Of a DNA stretch of 64,000 nt, positions 35,041 to 48,362 are shown one piece after another. The stretch spans positions 33,770,342 through 33,834,341 of the forward strand of contig CM064434.1 of assembly GCA_032690845.1 (NCBI GenBank). Direction: 5' to 3'. The notes beneath the pieces were generated by a model, which was given only the letters and a program-made list of their open reading frames with translations, did no database searches and had not been told where the DNA came from. The stretch is from Eleusine coracana subsp. coracana. Its lineage: Eukaryota; Streptophyta; Magnoliopsida; Poales; Poaceae. Each line of letters opens with the position of its first letter. The stretch's first letter is position 1. Both the position numbers and the translations under genes were made by a program.

Positions 35041-37904
35041 AGCCTGAACCTAACGAATGGTTCACCTAAAAACACCTTGGCCCTAGCACTTCAAGGGGGA
35101 GGGTGGCGTTTTTCAAATAACTTAGCAAAAATTGCTAAGGGGCTCGTTGCAGCCCGAAACTAACGAAAGGTTTGCCTAAAATCTCCTCGCCCCTAGCACT
35201 TTGAGGAGGAGGGTGGCATTTTACAAATAAACTTAGCAAAGATTGCTAAGGGGCTCGTTGCAGCCCGAACCTAACGAAGGGTTCGCCTAAAAATACCTCG
35301 TCCCTAGCACATCGAGGGGGAGGGTGGTGTTTTTCGAGTAACATAGCAAAAATTGCTAAGGGGCTCGTTGCAGCCCAAACCTAATGAAAGGTTCGCCTAA
35401 AAACTCCTCGCCCCTAGCACTTTGAGGGGGAGGGTGGCATTTTACAAATAAACTTAAAAAAATTGCTAAAGGGCTCGTTGCAGCCCGAACCTAATGAAGG
35501 GTTTGCCTAAAAACACCGCGTCCATAGCACTTCGATGGGGAGGGTGGTGTATTTAGAGTAACATAGCAAAAATTGCTAAGGGGCTCATTGCAGCCCAAAC
35601 CTAACAAAAGGTTCGCCTAAAAACACCTCGCCGCTAGCACTTCAAGGGGGAGGGTGGTGTTTTTCGAATAACATAGCAAAAATTTCTATGGGGCCTTGTT
35701 GCAGCCCGAACCTAATGAAAGGTTCATCTAAAAACACCTCCCCCTAGCACTTCGAGGGTGAGGGTGGCGTTTTTCAAATAACTTAGCAAAAATTGCTAAG
35801 GGGCTCGTTGCAGCCTGAACCTATCAAACGGTTAACCTAAAAATATCTCGCCCCTAGCACTTCGAAGAGGATGGTGACGTTTTTCGAATAAGTTAACAAA
35901 AATTGCTAAGGGGCTCATTGCAGCCCGAACCAAACAAAAGGTTCGCCTAAAAACACCTCGCCCCTAGCACTTTGAGGGGGAGAGTGGCGTTTTCCAAATA
36001 AACTTAGCCAAAATTGCTAACGGGCTCGTTGCAGCCTGAACCTAATGAAGGGTTCGCCTAAAAACATTTCGCCCCTAGCACTTCGAGGGGGAGGGTTGCG
36101 TTTTTTGAATAACATAGCAAAAATTTCTAAGTGGCTCGTTGGAGCTGAACCTAACGAAGGGTTCGCCTAAAAACACCTCGCCCGTAGCACTTCGAGAGGG
36201 AGGGTGGCATTTTTTGAATAATTTAGCAAAAATTGCAAAGGGGCTCAATGCTGCCTGAACCAAATGAAAGGTTCGCCTAAAAACACCCCGCCCCTAGCAC
36301 TTCGAGGGATAGGGTGGCGTTTTTTTAATAACTTAGCAAGAATTGCTATGGGGCTCGTTGCAGCCCGAACCTAAAGAAAGGTTCACCTAAAAACTCCTCA
36401 CCCCTAGCACTTTGAGGGGGAGGGTGGCATTTTGCAAATAAACATAGCAAAAATTGCTAAGGGACTCGTTGCAGCCTGAACCTAACGAATGGTTCACCTA
36501 AAAACACCTTGGCCCTAGCACTTCAAGGGGGAGGGTGGCGTTTTTCAAATAACTTAGCAAAAATTGCTAAGGGGCTCGTTGCAGCCCGAAACTAACGAAA
36601 GGTTTGCCTAAAATCTCCTCGCCCCTAGCACTTTGAGGAGGAGGGTGGCATTTTACAAATAAACTTAGCAAAGATTGCTAAGGGGCTCGTTGCAGCCCGA
36701 ACCTAACGAAGGGTTCGCCTAAAAATACCTCGTCCCTAGCACATCGAGGGGGAGGGTGGTGTTTTTCGAGTAACATAGCAAAAATTGCTAAGGGGCTCGT
36801 TGCAGCCCAAACCTAATGAAAGGTTCGCCTAAAAACTCCTCGCCCCTAGCACTTTGAGGGGGAGGGTGGCATTTTACAAATAAACTTAAAAAAATTGCTA
36901 AAGGGCTCGTTGCAGCCCGAACCTAACGAAGGGTTTGCCTAAAAACACCGCGTCCATAGCACTTCGATGGGGAGGGTGGTGTATTTAGAGTAACATAGCA
37001 AAAATTGCTAAGGGGCTCATTGCAGCCCAAACCTAACAAAAGGTTCGCCTAAAAACACCTCGCCGCTAGCACTTCAAGGGGGAGGGTGGTGTTTTTCGAA
37101 TAACATAGCAAAAATTTCTATGGGGCCTTGTTGCAGCCCGAACCTAATGAAAGGTTCATCTAAAAACACCTCCCCCTAGCACTTCGAGGGTGAGGGTGGC
37201 GTTTTTCAAATAACTTAGCAAAAATTGCTAAGGGGCTCGTTGCAGCCTGAACCTATCAAACGGTTAACCTAAAAATATCTCGCCCCTAGCACTTCGAAGA
37301 GGATGGTGACGTTTTTCGAATAAGTTAACAAAAATTGCTAAGGGGCTCATTGCAGCCCGAACCAAACAAAAGGTTCGCCTAAAAACACCTCGCCCCTAGC
37401 ACTTTGAGGGGGAGAGTGGCGTTTTCCAAATAAACTTAGCCAAAATTGCTAACGGGCTCGTTGCAGCCTGAACCTAATGAAGGGTTCGCCTAAAAACATT
37501 TCGCCCCTAGCACTTCGAGGGGGAGGGTTGCGTTTTTTGAATAACATAGCAAAAATTTCTAAGTGGCTCGTTGGAGCTGAACCTAACGAAGGGTTCGCCT
37601 AAAAACACCTCGCCCGTAGCACTTCGAGAGGGAGGGTGGCATTTTTTGAATAATTTAGCAAAAATTGCAAAGGGGCTCAATGCTGCCTGAACCAAATGAA
37701 AGGTTCGCCTAAAAACACCCCGCCCCTAGCACTTCGAGGGATAGGGTGGCGTTTTTTTAATAACTTAGCAAGAATTGCTATGGGGCTCGTTGCAGCCCGA
37801 ACCTAAAGAAAGGTTCACCTAAAAACTCCTCACCCCTAGCACTTTGAGGGGGAGGGTGGCATTTTGCAAATAAACATAGCAAAAATTGCTAAGGGACTCG
37901 TTGC
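35041..37904. repeat. Nested tandem duplication, period 1432 bp (13 monomers)
   Basis: The segment at 35041-36472 is repeated at 36473-37904 inside the first 4.5 kb higher-order copy. Identical variants recur at offset 1432, for example AACATTTCGCCCC at 36065 and 37497, and GTTGGAGCTGAACC at 36140 and 37572. The duplication is absent from the equivalent places at about 39561-40990 and 44300-45730, so it arose in this copy after, or was lost from, the others. Confidence 0.85.
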
Positions 37905-37952
37905 AGCCCGAACCTAACGAAGGGTTCACCTAAAAACACTTCGGCCCTACCA

Positions 37953-38943
37953 CTTCAAGGGGGAGGGTGGCGTTTTTCAAATAACTTAGCAAAAATTGCT
38001 AAGGGGCTCGTTGCAGCCCGAAACTAACGAAAGGTTTGCCTAAAATCTCCTCACCCCTAGCACTTTGAGGAGGAGGGTGGCATTTTACAAATAAACTTAG
38101 CAAAGATTGCTAAGGGGCTCGTTGCAGCCCGAACCTAACGAAGGGTTCGCCTAAAAACACCTCGTTCCTAGCACATCGAGGGGGAGGGTGGTGTTTTTCG
38201 AGTAACATAGCAAAAATTGCTAAGGGGCTCGTTGCAGCCCAAACCTAACGAAAGGTTCGCCTAAAAACTCCTCGCCCCTAGCACTTCAAGGGGGAGGGTG
38301 GCGTTTTTCAAATAACTTAGCAAAAATTGCTAAGGGGCTCATTGCAGCCCGAAACTAACGAAAGGTTTGCCTAAAATCTCCTCGGCCCTAGCACTTTGAG
38401 GAGGAGTGTGGCATTTTACAAATAAACTTAGCAAAGATTGCTAAGGGGCTCGTTGCAGCCCGAACCTAACGAAGGATTCGCCTAAAAACACCTCGTCCCT
38501 AGCACATCGAGGGGGAGGGTGGTGTTTTTCGAGTAACATAGCAAAAATTGCTAAGGGGCTCGTTGCAGCCCAAACCTAACGAAAGGTTCGCCTAAAAACT
38601 CCTCGCCCCTAGCACTTCAAGGGGGAGGGTGGCGTTTTTCAAATAACTTAGCAAAAATTGCTAAGGGGCTCGTTGCAGCCTGAAACTAACGAAAGGTTTG
38701 CCTAAAATCTCCTCGGCCCTAGCACTTTGAGGAGGAGTGTGGCATTTTACAAATAAACTTAGCAAAGATTGCTAAGGGGCTCGTTGCAGCCCGAACCTAA
38801 TGAAGGGTTCGCCTAAAAACACCTCGCCCCTAGCACTTTGAGGTGGAGGGTGGCATTTTACAAATAAACTTAAAAAAATTGCTAAGGGGCTTGTTGCAGC
38901 CCGAACCTAACGAAGGGTTCGCCTAAAAACACCTCGCCCCTAG
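37953..38943. repeat. Three-monomer repeat, period about 330 bp
   Basis: CTTCAAGGGGGAGGGTGGCG recurs at 37953, 38284 and 38614. Between these, a fixed triplet of monomer types alternates: one with TTTGCCTAAAATCTCC, one with CCTAGCACATCGAGG and TTTTTCGAGTAACATAGC, and one with AACTCCTCGCCCC. The same triplet series recurs at about 41040-41700 and 45780-46440 inside the other large repeat copies. Confidence 0.85.
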
Positions 38944-41900
38944 CACTTCGAGGGGGAGGGTGGCATTTTTCGAATAACTAAGGAGAAATTGTCTAAGGGG
39001 CTCATTGCAGCCCGAACCTAACGAAGGGTTCGCCTAAAAACACCTCGTTCCTAGCACTTCGAGGGGGAGGGTGGCGTTTTGCAAATAAACTTAGCATAAA
39101 TTTCTATGGGGCTTATTGCAGCCCGAACCTAATGAAAGGTTCACCTAAAAACACCTCCCCCTAGCACTTCGAGGGGGAGGGTGGCGTTTTTCAAATAACT
39201 TAGCAAAAATTGCAAAGGGGCTCAATGCTGCCTGAACCAAATGAAAGGTTCGCCTAAAAACACCTCGCCCCTAGCACTTCGAGGGAGAGGGTGGCATTTT
39301 TTGAATAACTTAGCAAAAATTGCTAAGGGGCTCGTTGCAGCCCGAACCTAAAGAAAGGTTCACCTAAAAACTCCTCACCCCTAGCACTTTGAGGGGGAGG
39401 GTGGCATTTTAGAAATAAACTTAGCAAAAATTGCTAAGGGGCTCGTTGCAGTCCGAACCTAACGAAGTGTTTGCCTAAAAACACCTCGTCCCTAGCACCT
39501 CGAGGGGGAGGGTGGCATTTTGCAAATAAACTTAGCAAAAATTGCTAAGGGACTCGTTGCAGCCTGAACCTAACGAATGGTTCACCTAAAAACACCTTGG
39601 CCCTAGCACTTCAAGGGGGAGGGTGGCGTTTTTCAAATAACTTAGCAAAAATTGCTAAGGGGCTCGTTGCAGCCCGAAACTAACGAAAGGTTTGCCTAAA
39701 ATCTCCTCGCCCCTAGCACTTTGAGGAGGAGGGTGGCATTTTACAAATAAACTTAGCAAAGATTGCTAAGGGGCTCGTTGCAGCCCGAACCTAACGAAGG
39801 GTTCGCCTAAAAATACCTCGTCCCTAGCACATCGAGGGGGAGGGTGGTGTTTTTCGAGTAACATAGCAAAAATTGCTAAGGGGCTCGTTGCAGCCCAAAC
39901 CTAATGAAAGGTTCGCCTAAAAACTCCTCGCCCCTAGCACTTTGAGGGGGAGGGTGGCATTTTACAAATAAACTTAAAAAAATTGCTAAAGGGCTCGTTG
40001 CAGCCCGAACCTAACGAAGGGTTTGCCTAAAAACACCGCGTCCATAGCACTTCGATGGGGAGGGTGGTGTATTTAGAGTAACATAGCAAAAATTGCTAAG
40101 GGGCTCATTGCAGCCCAAACCTAACAAAAGGTTCGCCTAAAAACACCTCGCCGCTAGCACTTCAAGGGGGAGGGTGGTGTTTTTCGAATAACATAGCAAA
40201 AATTTCTATGGGGCCTTGTTGCAGCCCGAACCTAATGAAAGGTTCATCTAAAAACACCTCCCCCTAGCACTTCGAGGGTGAGGGTGGCGTTTTTCAAATA
40301 ACTTAGCAAAAATTGCTAAGGGGCTCATTGCAGCCTGAACCTATCAAACGGTTAACCTAAAAATATCTCACCCCTAGCACTTCGAAGAGGATGGTGACGT
40401 TTTTCGAATAAGTTAACAAAAATTGCTAAGGGGCTCATTGCAGCCCGAACCAAACAAAAGGTTCGCCTAAAAACACCTCGCCCCTGGCACTTTGAGGGGG
40501 AGAGTGGCGTTTTCCAAATAAACTTAGCCAAAATTGCTAACGGGCTCGTTGCAGCCTGAACCTAATGAAGGGTTCGCCTAAAAACATTTCGCCCCTAGCA
40601 CTTCGAGGGGGAGGGTTGCGTTTTTTGAATAACATAGCAAAAATTTCTAAGTGGCTCGTTGGAGCTGAACCTAACGAAGGGTTCGCCTAAAAACACCTCG
40701 CCCGTAGCACTTCGAGAGGGAGGGTGGCATTTTTGAATAATTTAGCAAAAATTGCAAAGGGGCTCAATGCTGCCTGAACCAAATGAAAGGTTCGCCTAAA
40801 AACACCCCGCCCCTAGCACTTCGAGGGATAGGGTGGCGTTTTTTTAATAACTTAGCAAGAATTGCTATGGGGCTCGTTGCAGCCCGAACCTAAAGAAAGG
40901 TTCACCTAAAAACTCCTCACCCCTAGCACTTTGAGGGGGAGGGTGGCATTTTGCAAATAAACATAGCAAAAATTGCTAAGGGACTCGTTGCAGCCCGAAC
41001 CTAACGAAGGGTTCACCTAAAAACACTTCGGCCCTACCACTTCAAGGGGGAGGGTGGCGTTTTTCAAATAACTTAGCAAAAATTGCTAAGGGGCTCGTTG
41101 CAGCCCGAAACTAACGAAAGGTTTGCCTAAAATCTCCTCGCCCCTAGCACTTTGAGGAGGAGGGTGGCATTTTACAAATAAACTTAGCAAAGATTGCTAA
41201 GGGGCTCGTTGCAGCCCGAACCTAACGAAGGGTTCGCCTAAAAACACCTCGTTCCTAGCACATCGAGGGGGAGGGTGGTGTTTTTCGAGTAACATAGCAA
41301 AAATTGCTAAGGGGCTCGTTGCAGCCCAAACCTAACGAAAGGTTCGCCTAAAAACTCCTCGCCCCTAGCACTTCAAGGGGGAGGGTGGCGTTTTTCAAAT
41401 AACTTAGCAAAAATTGCTAAGGGGCTCGTTGCAGCCCGAAACTAACGAAAGGTTTGCCTAAAATCTCCTCGGCCCTAGCACTTTGAGGAGGAGTGTGGCA
41501 TTTTACAATTAAACTTAGCAAAGATTGCTAAGGGGCTCGTTGCAGCCCGAACCTAACGAAGGATTCGCCTAAAAACACCTCGTCCCTAGCACATCGAGGG
41601 GGAGGGTGGTGTTTTTCGAGTAACATAGCAAAAATTGCTAAGGGGCTCGTTGCAGCCCAAACCTAACGAAAGGTTCGCCTAAAAACTCCTCGCCCCTAGC
41701 ACTTCAAGGGGGAGGGTGGCGTTTTTCAAATAACTTAGCAAAAATTGCTAAGGGGCTCGTTGCAGCCTGAAACTAACGAAAGGTTTGCCTAAAATCTCCT
41801 CGGCCCTAGCACTTTGAGGAGGAGTGTGGCATTTTACAAATAAACTTAGCAAAGATTGCTAAGGGGCTCGTTGCAGCCCGAACCTAATGAAGGGTTCGCC

Positions 41901-44900
41901 TAAAAACACCTCGCCCCTAGCACTTTGAGGTGGAGGGTGGCATTTTACAAATAAACTTAAAAAAATTGCTAAGGGGCTTGTTGCAGCCCGAACCTAACGA
42001 AGGGTTCGCCTAAAAACACCTCGCCCCTAGCACTTCGAGGGGGAGGGTGGCATTTTTCGAATAACTAAGGAGAAATTGTCTAAGGGGCTCATTGCAGCCC
42101 GAACCTAACGAAGGGTTCGCCTAAAAACACCTCGTTCCTAGCACTTCGAGGGGGAGGGTGGCGTTTGCAAATAAACTTAGCATAAATTTCTATGGGGCTT
42201 GTTGCAGCCCGAACCTAATGAAAGGTTCACCTAAAAACACCTCCCCCTAGCACTTCGAGGGGGAGGGTGGCGTTTTTCAAATAACTTAGCAAAAATTGCT
42301 AAGGGGCTCGTTGCAGCCCAAACCTAACAAAAGGTTCGCTAAAAAACATCTTGCCCCTAACACTTCATGGGGGAGGGTGGCGTTTTTCGAATAACTTGGC
42401 AGAAATTTCTATGGGGCTTGTTGCAGCCCGAACCTAATGAAAGGTTCATCAAAAAACACCTCCCCCTAGCTCTTGGAGGGTGAGGGTGGCGTTTTTCAAA
42501 TAACTTAGGCAAAATTGCTAAGGGGCTCGTTGCAGTCTGAACCTATCAAAGGGTTAACCTAAAAATATCTCGACCCTAGCACTTCGAAGAGGATGGTGGC
42601 ATTTTTCGAATAACTTCACAAAAATTGCTAAGGGGCTCATTGCAGCCCGAACCAAACAAAAGGTTCGCCTAAAAACACCTCGCCCCTAGCACTTCGAGGG
42701 GGAGGGTGGCGTTTTTCGAATAACTTAGCAAAAATTGCTAAGTGGCTTGTTGCAGCCTGAACCTAACGAATGGTTCGCCTAAAAATATCTTGCCCCAAGC
42801 ACTTCGAGGAGGAGGGTGGCGTTTTTCGAATAACTTAGCAAAAATTGCTAAGCGGCTCGTTGCAGCCTAAACCAAACGAAGGGTTCGCCTAAAAACACCT
42901 CGCCCCTGGCACTTTGAGGGGGAGGGTGGCGTTTTGCAAATAAACTTAGCCAAAATTGCTAACGGGCTCGTTGTAGCCTGAACCTAATGAAGGGTTCACC
43001 TAAAAACACCTCGCCCCTAGCACTTCGAGGGGGAGGGTTGCGTTTTTTGAATAACATAGCAAAAATTTCTAAGCGGCTCGTTGGAGCTGAACCTAACGAA
43101 GGGTTCGCCTAAAAACACCTCGCCCGTAGCACTTCGAGAGGGAGGGTGGCATTTTTTGAATAATTTAGCAAATATTGCAACGGGGCTCAATGCTGCCTGA
43201 ACCAAATGAAAGGTTCGCCTAAAAACACCCCGCCCCTAGCACTTCGAGGGAGAGGGTGGCGTTTTTTGAATAACTTAGCAAAAATTGCTAAGGGGTTCGT
43301 TGCAGCCCGTACCTAAAGAAAGGTTCACCTAAAAACTCCTCACCCCTAGCACTTTGAGGGAGAGGGTGGCATTTTAGAAATAAACTTAGCAAAAATTGCT
43401 AAGAGGCTCGTTGCAGCCCGAACCTAACGAAGTGTTTGCCTAATAACACCTCGTCCCTAGCACCTCTAGTGGGAGGGTGGCATTTTGCAAATAAACTTAG
43501 CAAAAATTGCTAAGGGACTCATTGCAGCCTGAACCTAACAAAGGGTTCACCTAAAAACACCTCGGCCCTAGCACTTCGAGGGGGAGGGTCGTGTTTTTCA
43601 AATAACATAGCAAAAATTGCTAAGGGAGTCATTGCAGCCCGAAACTAACGAAAGGTTTGCCAAAAAACACCTCGCCCCTAGCACTTTGAGGGGGAGGGTG
43701 GCATTTTACAAATAACCTTAGCAAAAATTGCTAACAGGCTCGTTGCAGCCCGAACCTAACGAAGGGTTCGCCTAAAAACACCTCGCCCCTAGCACTTCGA
43801 GGGGGAGGGTTACGTTTTTTGAATAACATAGCAAAAATTTCTAAGCGGCTCGTTGGAGCTGAACCTAACGAAGGGTTCACCTAAAAACACCTCGCCCGTA
43901 GCACTTTGAGAGGGAGGGTGGCATTTTTTGAATAATTTAGCAAAAATTGCAAAGGGGCTCAATGCTGCCTGAACCAAATGAAAGGTTCGCCTAAAAACAC
44001 CCCGCCCCTAGCACTTCGAGGGAGAGGGTGGCATTTTTTGAATAACTTAGCAAAAATTGCTAAGGGGCTCGTTGCAGCCCGAACCTAAAGAAAGGTTCAC
44101 CTAAAAACTCCTCACCCCTAGCACTTTGAGGGGGAGGGTGGCATTTTAGAAATAAACTTAGCAAAAATTGCTAAGGGGCTCGTTGCAGTCCGAACCTAAC
44201 GAAGTGTTTGCCTAAAAACACCTCGTCCCTAGCACCTCGAGGGGGAGGGTGGCATTTTGCAAATAAACTTAGCAAAAATTGCTAAGGGACTCGTTGCAGC
44301 CTGAACCTAACGAATGGTTCACCTAAAAACACCTTGGCCCTAGCACTTCAAGGGGGAGGGTGGCGTTTTTCAAATAACTTAGCAAAAATTGCTAAGGGGC
44401 TCGTTGCAGCCCGAAACTAACGAAAGGTTTGCCTAAAATCTCCTCGCCCCTAGCACTTTGAGGAGGAGGGTGGCATTTTACAAATAAACTTAGCAAAGAT
44501 TGCTAAGGGGCTCGTTGCAGCCCGAACCTAACGAAGGGTTCGCCTAAAAATACCTCGTCCCTAGCACATCGAGGGCGAGGGTGGTGTTTTTCGAGTAACA
44601 TAGCAAAAATTGCTAAGGGGCTCGTTGCAGCCCAAACCTAATGAAAGGTTCGCCTAAAAACTCCTCGCCCCTAGCACTTTGAGGGGGAGGGTGGCATTTT
44701 ACAAATAAACTTAAAAAAATTGCTAAAGGGCTCGTTGCAGCCCGAACCTAACGAAGGGTTTGCCTAAAAACACCGCGTCCATAGCACTTCGATGGGGAGG
44801 GTGGTGTATTTAGAGTAACATAGCAAAAATTGCTAAGGGGCTCATTGCAGCCCAAACCTAACAAAAGGTTCGCCTAAAAACACCTCGCCGCTAGCACTTC

Positions 44901-47900
44901 AAGGGGGAGGGTGGTGTTTTTCGAATAACATAGCAAAAATTTCTATGGGGCCTTGTTGCAGCCCGAACCTAATGAAAGGTTCATCTAAAAACACCTCCCC
45001 CTAGCACTTCGAGGGTGAGGGTGGCGTTTTTCAAATAACTTAGCAAAAATTGCTAAGGGGCTCGTTGCAGCCTGAACCTATCAAACGGTTAACCTAAAAA
45101 TATCTCGCCCCTAGCACTTCGAAGAGGATGGTGACGTTTTTCGAATAAGTTAACAAAAATTGCTAAGGGGCTCATTGCAGCCCGAACCAAACAAAAGGTT
45201 CGCCTAAAAACACCTCGCCCCTAGCACTTTGAGGGGGAGAGTGGCGTTTTCCAAATAAACTTAGCCAAAATTGCTAACGGGCTCGTTGCAGCCTGAACCT
45301 AATGAAGGGTTCGCCTAAAAACATTTCGCCCCTAGCACTTCGAGGGGGAGGGTTGCTTTTTTGAATAACATAGCAAAAATTTCTAAGTGGCTCGTTGGAG
45401 CTGAACCTAACGAAGGGTTCGCCTAAAAACACCTCGCCCGTAGCACTTCGAGAGGGAGGGTGGCATTTTTTGAATAATTTAGCAAAAATTGCAAAGGGGC
45501 TCAATGCTGCCTGAACCAAATGAAAGGTTCGCCTAAAAACACCCCGCCCCTAGCACTTCGAGGGATAGGGTGGCGTTTTTTTAATAACTTAGCAAGAATT
45601 GCTATGGGGCTCGTTGCAGCCCGAACCTAAAGAAAGGTTCACCTAAAAACTCCTCACCCCTAGCACTTTGAGGGGGAGGGTGGCATTTTGCAAATAAACA
45701 TAGCAAAAATTGCTAAGGGACTCGTTGCAGCCCGAACCTAACGAAGGGTTCACCTAAAAACACTTCGGCCCTACCACTTCAAGGGGGAGGGTGGCGTTTT
45801 TCAAATAACTTAGCAAAAATTGCTAAGGGGCTCGTTGCAGCCCGAAACTAACGAAAGGTTTGCCTAAAATCTCCTCGCCCCTAGCACTTTGAGGAGGAGG
45901 GTGGCATTTTACAAATAAACTTAGCAAAGATTGCTAAGGGGCTCGTTGCAGCCCGAACCTAACGAAGGGTTCGCCTAAAAACACCTCGTTCCTAGCACAT
46001 CGAGGGGGAGGGTGGTGTTTTTCGAGTAACATAGCAAAAATTGCTAAGGGGCTCGTTGCAGCCCAAACCTAACGAAAGGTTCGCCTAAAAACTCCTCGCC
46101 CCTAGCACTTCAAGGGGGAGGGTGGCGTTTTTCAAATAACTTAGCAAAAATTGCTAAGGGGCTCGTTGCAGCCCGAAACTAACGAAAGGTTTGCCTAAAA
46201 TCTCCTCGGCCCTAGCACTTTGAGGAGGAGTGTGGCATTTTACAAATAAACTTAGCAAAGATTGCTAAGGGGCTCGTTGCAGCCCGAACCTAACGAAGGA
46301 TTCGCCTAAAAACACCTCGTCCCTAGCACATCGAGGGGGAGGGTGGTGTTTTTCGAGTAACATAGCAAAAATTGCTAAGGGGCTCGTTGCAGCCCAAACC
46401 TAACGAAAGGTTCGCCTAAAAACTCCTCGCCCCTAGCACTTCAAGGGGGAGGGTGGCGTTTTTCAAATAACTTAGCAAAAATTGCTAAGGGGCTCGTTGC
46501 AGCCTGAAACTAACGAAAGGTTTGCCTAAAATCTCCTCGGCCCTAGCACTTTGAGGAGGAGTGTGGCATTTTACAAATAAACTTAGCAAAGATTGCTAAG
46601 GGGCTCGTTGCAGCCCGAACCTAATGAAGGGTTCGCCTAAAAACACCTCGCCCCTAGCACTTTGAGGTGGAGGGTGGCATTTTACAAATAAACTTAAAAA
46701 AATTGCTAAGGGGCTTGTTGCAGCCCGAGCCTAACGAAGGGTTCGCCTAAAAACACCTCGCCCCTAGCACTTCGAGGGGGAGGGTGGCATTTTTCGAATA
46801 ACTAAGGAGAAATTGTCTAAGGGGCTCATTGCAGCCCGAACCTAACGAAGGGTTCGCCTAAAAACACCTCGTTCCTAGCACTTCGAGGGGGAGGGTGGCG
46901 TTTTGCAAATAAACTTAGCATAAATTTCTATGGGGCTTGTTGCAGCCCGAACCTAATGAAAGGTTCACCTAAAAACACCTCCCCCTAGCACTTCGAGGGG
47001 GAGGGTGGCGTTTTTCAAATAACTTAGCAAAAATTGCTAAGGGGCTCGTTGCAGCCCAAACCTAACAAAAGGTTCGCTAAAAAACACCTTGCCCCTAACA
47101 CTTCATGGGGGAGGGTGGCGTTTTTCGAATAACTTGGCAGAAATTTCTATGGGGCTTGTTGCAGCCCGAACCTAATGAAAGGTTCATCAAAAAACACCTC
47201 CCCCTAGCTCTTGGAGGGTGAGGGTGGCGTTTTTCAAATAACTTAGGCAAAATTGCTAAGGGGCTCGTTGCAGTCTGAACCTATCAAAGGGTTAACCTAA
47301 AAATATCTCGACCCTAGCACTTCGAAGAGGATGGTGGCATTTTTCGAATAACTTCACAAAAATTGCTAAGGGGCTCATTGCAGCCCGAACCAAACAAAAG
47401 GTTCGCCTAAAAACACCTCGCCCCTAGCACTTCGAGGGGGAGGGTGGCGTTTTTCGAATAACTTAGCAAAAATTGCTAAGTGGCTTGTTGCAGCCTGAAC
47501 CTAACGAATGGTTCGCCTAAAAATATCTTGCCCCAAGCACTTCGAGGAGGAGGGTGGCGTTTTTCGAATAACTTAGCAAAAATTGCTAAGCGGCTCGTTG
47601 CAGCCTAAACCAAACGAAGGGTTTGCCTAAAAACACCTCGCCCCTGGCACTTTGAGGGGGAGGGTGGCGTTTTGCAAATAAACTTAGCCAAAATTGCTAA
47701 CGGGCTCGTTGTAGCCTGAACCTAATGAAGGGTTCACCTAAAAACACCTCGCCCCTAGCACTTCGAGGGGGAGGGTTGCGTTTTTTGAATAACATAGCAA
47801 AAATTTCTAAGCGGCTCGTTGGAGCTGAACCTAACGAAGGGTTCGCCTAAAAACACCTCGCCCGTAGCACTTCGAGAGGGAGGGTGGCATTTTTTGAATA

Positions 47901-48362
47901 ATTTAGCACATATTGCAACGGGGCTCAATGCTGCCTGAACCAAATGAAAGGTTCGCCTAAAAACACCCCGCCCCTAGCACTTCGAGGGAGAGGGTGGCGT
48001 TTTTTGAATAACTTAGCAAAAATTGCTAAGGGGTTCGTTGCAGCCCGTACCTAAAGAAAGGTTCACCTAAAAACTCCTCACCCCTAGCACTTTGAGGGAG
48101 AGGGTGGCATTTTAGAAATAAACTTAGCAAAAATTGCTAAGAGGCTCGTTGCAGCCCGAACCTAACGAAGTGTTTGCCTAATAACACCTCGTCCCTAGCA
48201 CCTCTAGTGGGAGGGTGGCATTTTGCAAATAAACTTAGCAAAAATTGCTAAGGGACTCATTGCAGCCCGAACCTAACGAAGGGTTCACCTAAAAACACCT
48301 CGGCCCTAGCACTTCGAGGGGGAGGGTGGTGTTTTTCGAATAACATAGCAAAAATTGCTAAG

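Larger units (their letters stand above)
34701..48250. repeat. Large higher-order repeat, three copies of about 4.5-4.7 kb
   Basis: The marker CTCAATGCTGCCTGAACC opens copies at 34701, 39221 and 43958, intervals 4520 and 4737 bp. Within each copy the same variants appear in order: GCGTCCATAGCACTTCGATG, CTATGGGGCCTTGTTGC, GTTAACCTAAAAATATC and AACATTTCGCCCC (36065, 40585, 45321). Copy 1 carries an extra internal 1432 bp duplication. Copies 2 and 3 carry an extra block containing CGCTAAAAAACA (42337 and 47076) that copy 1 lacks. Copy 3 diverges near 48250. Confidence 0.88.
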
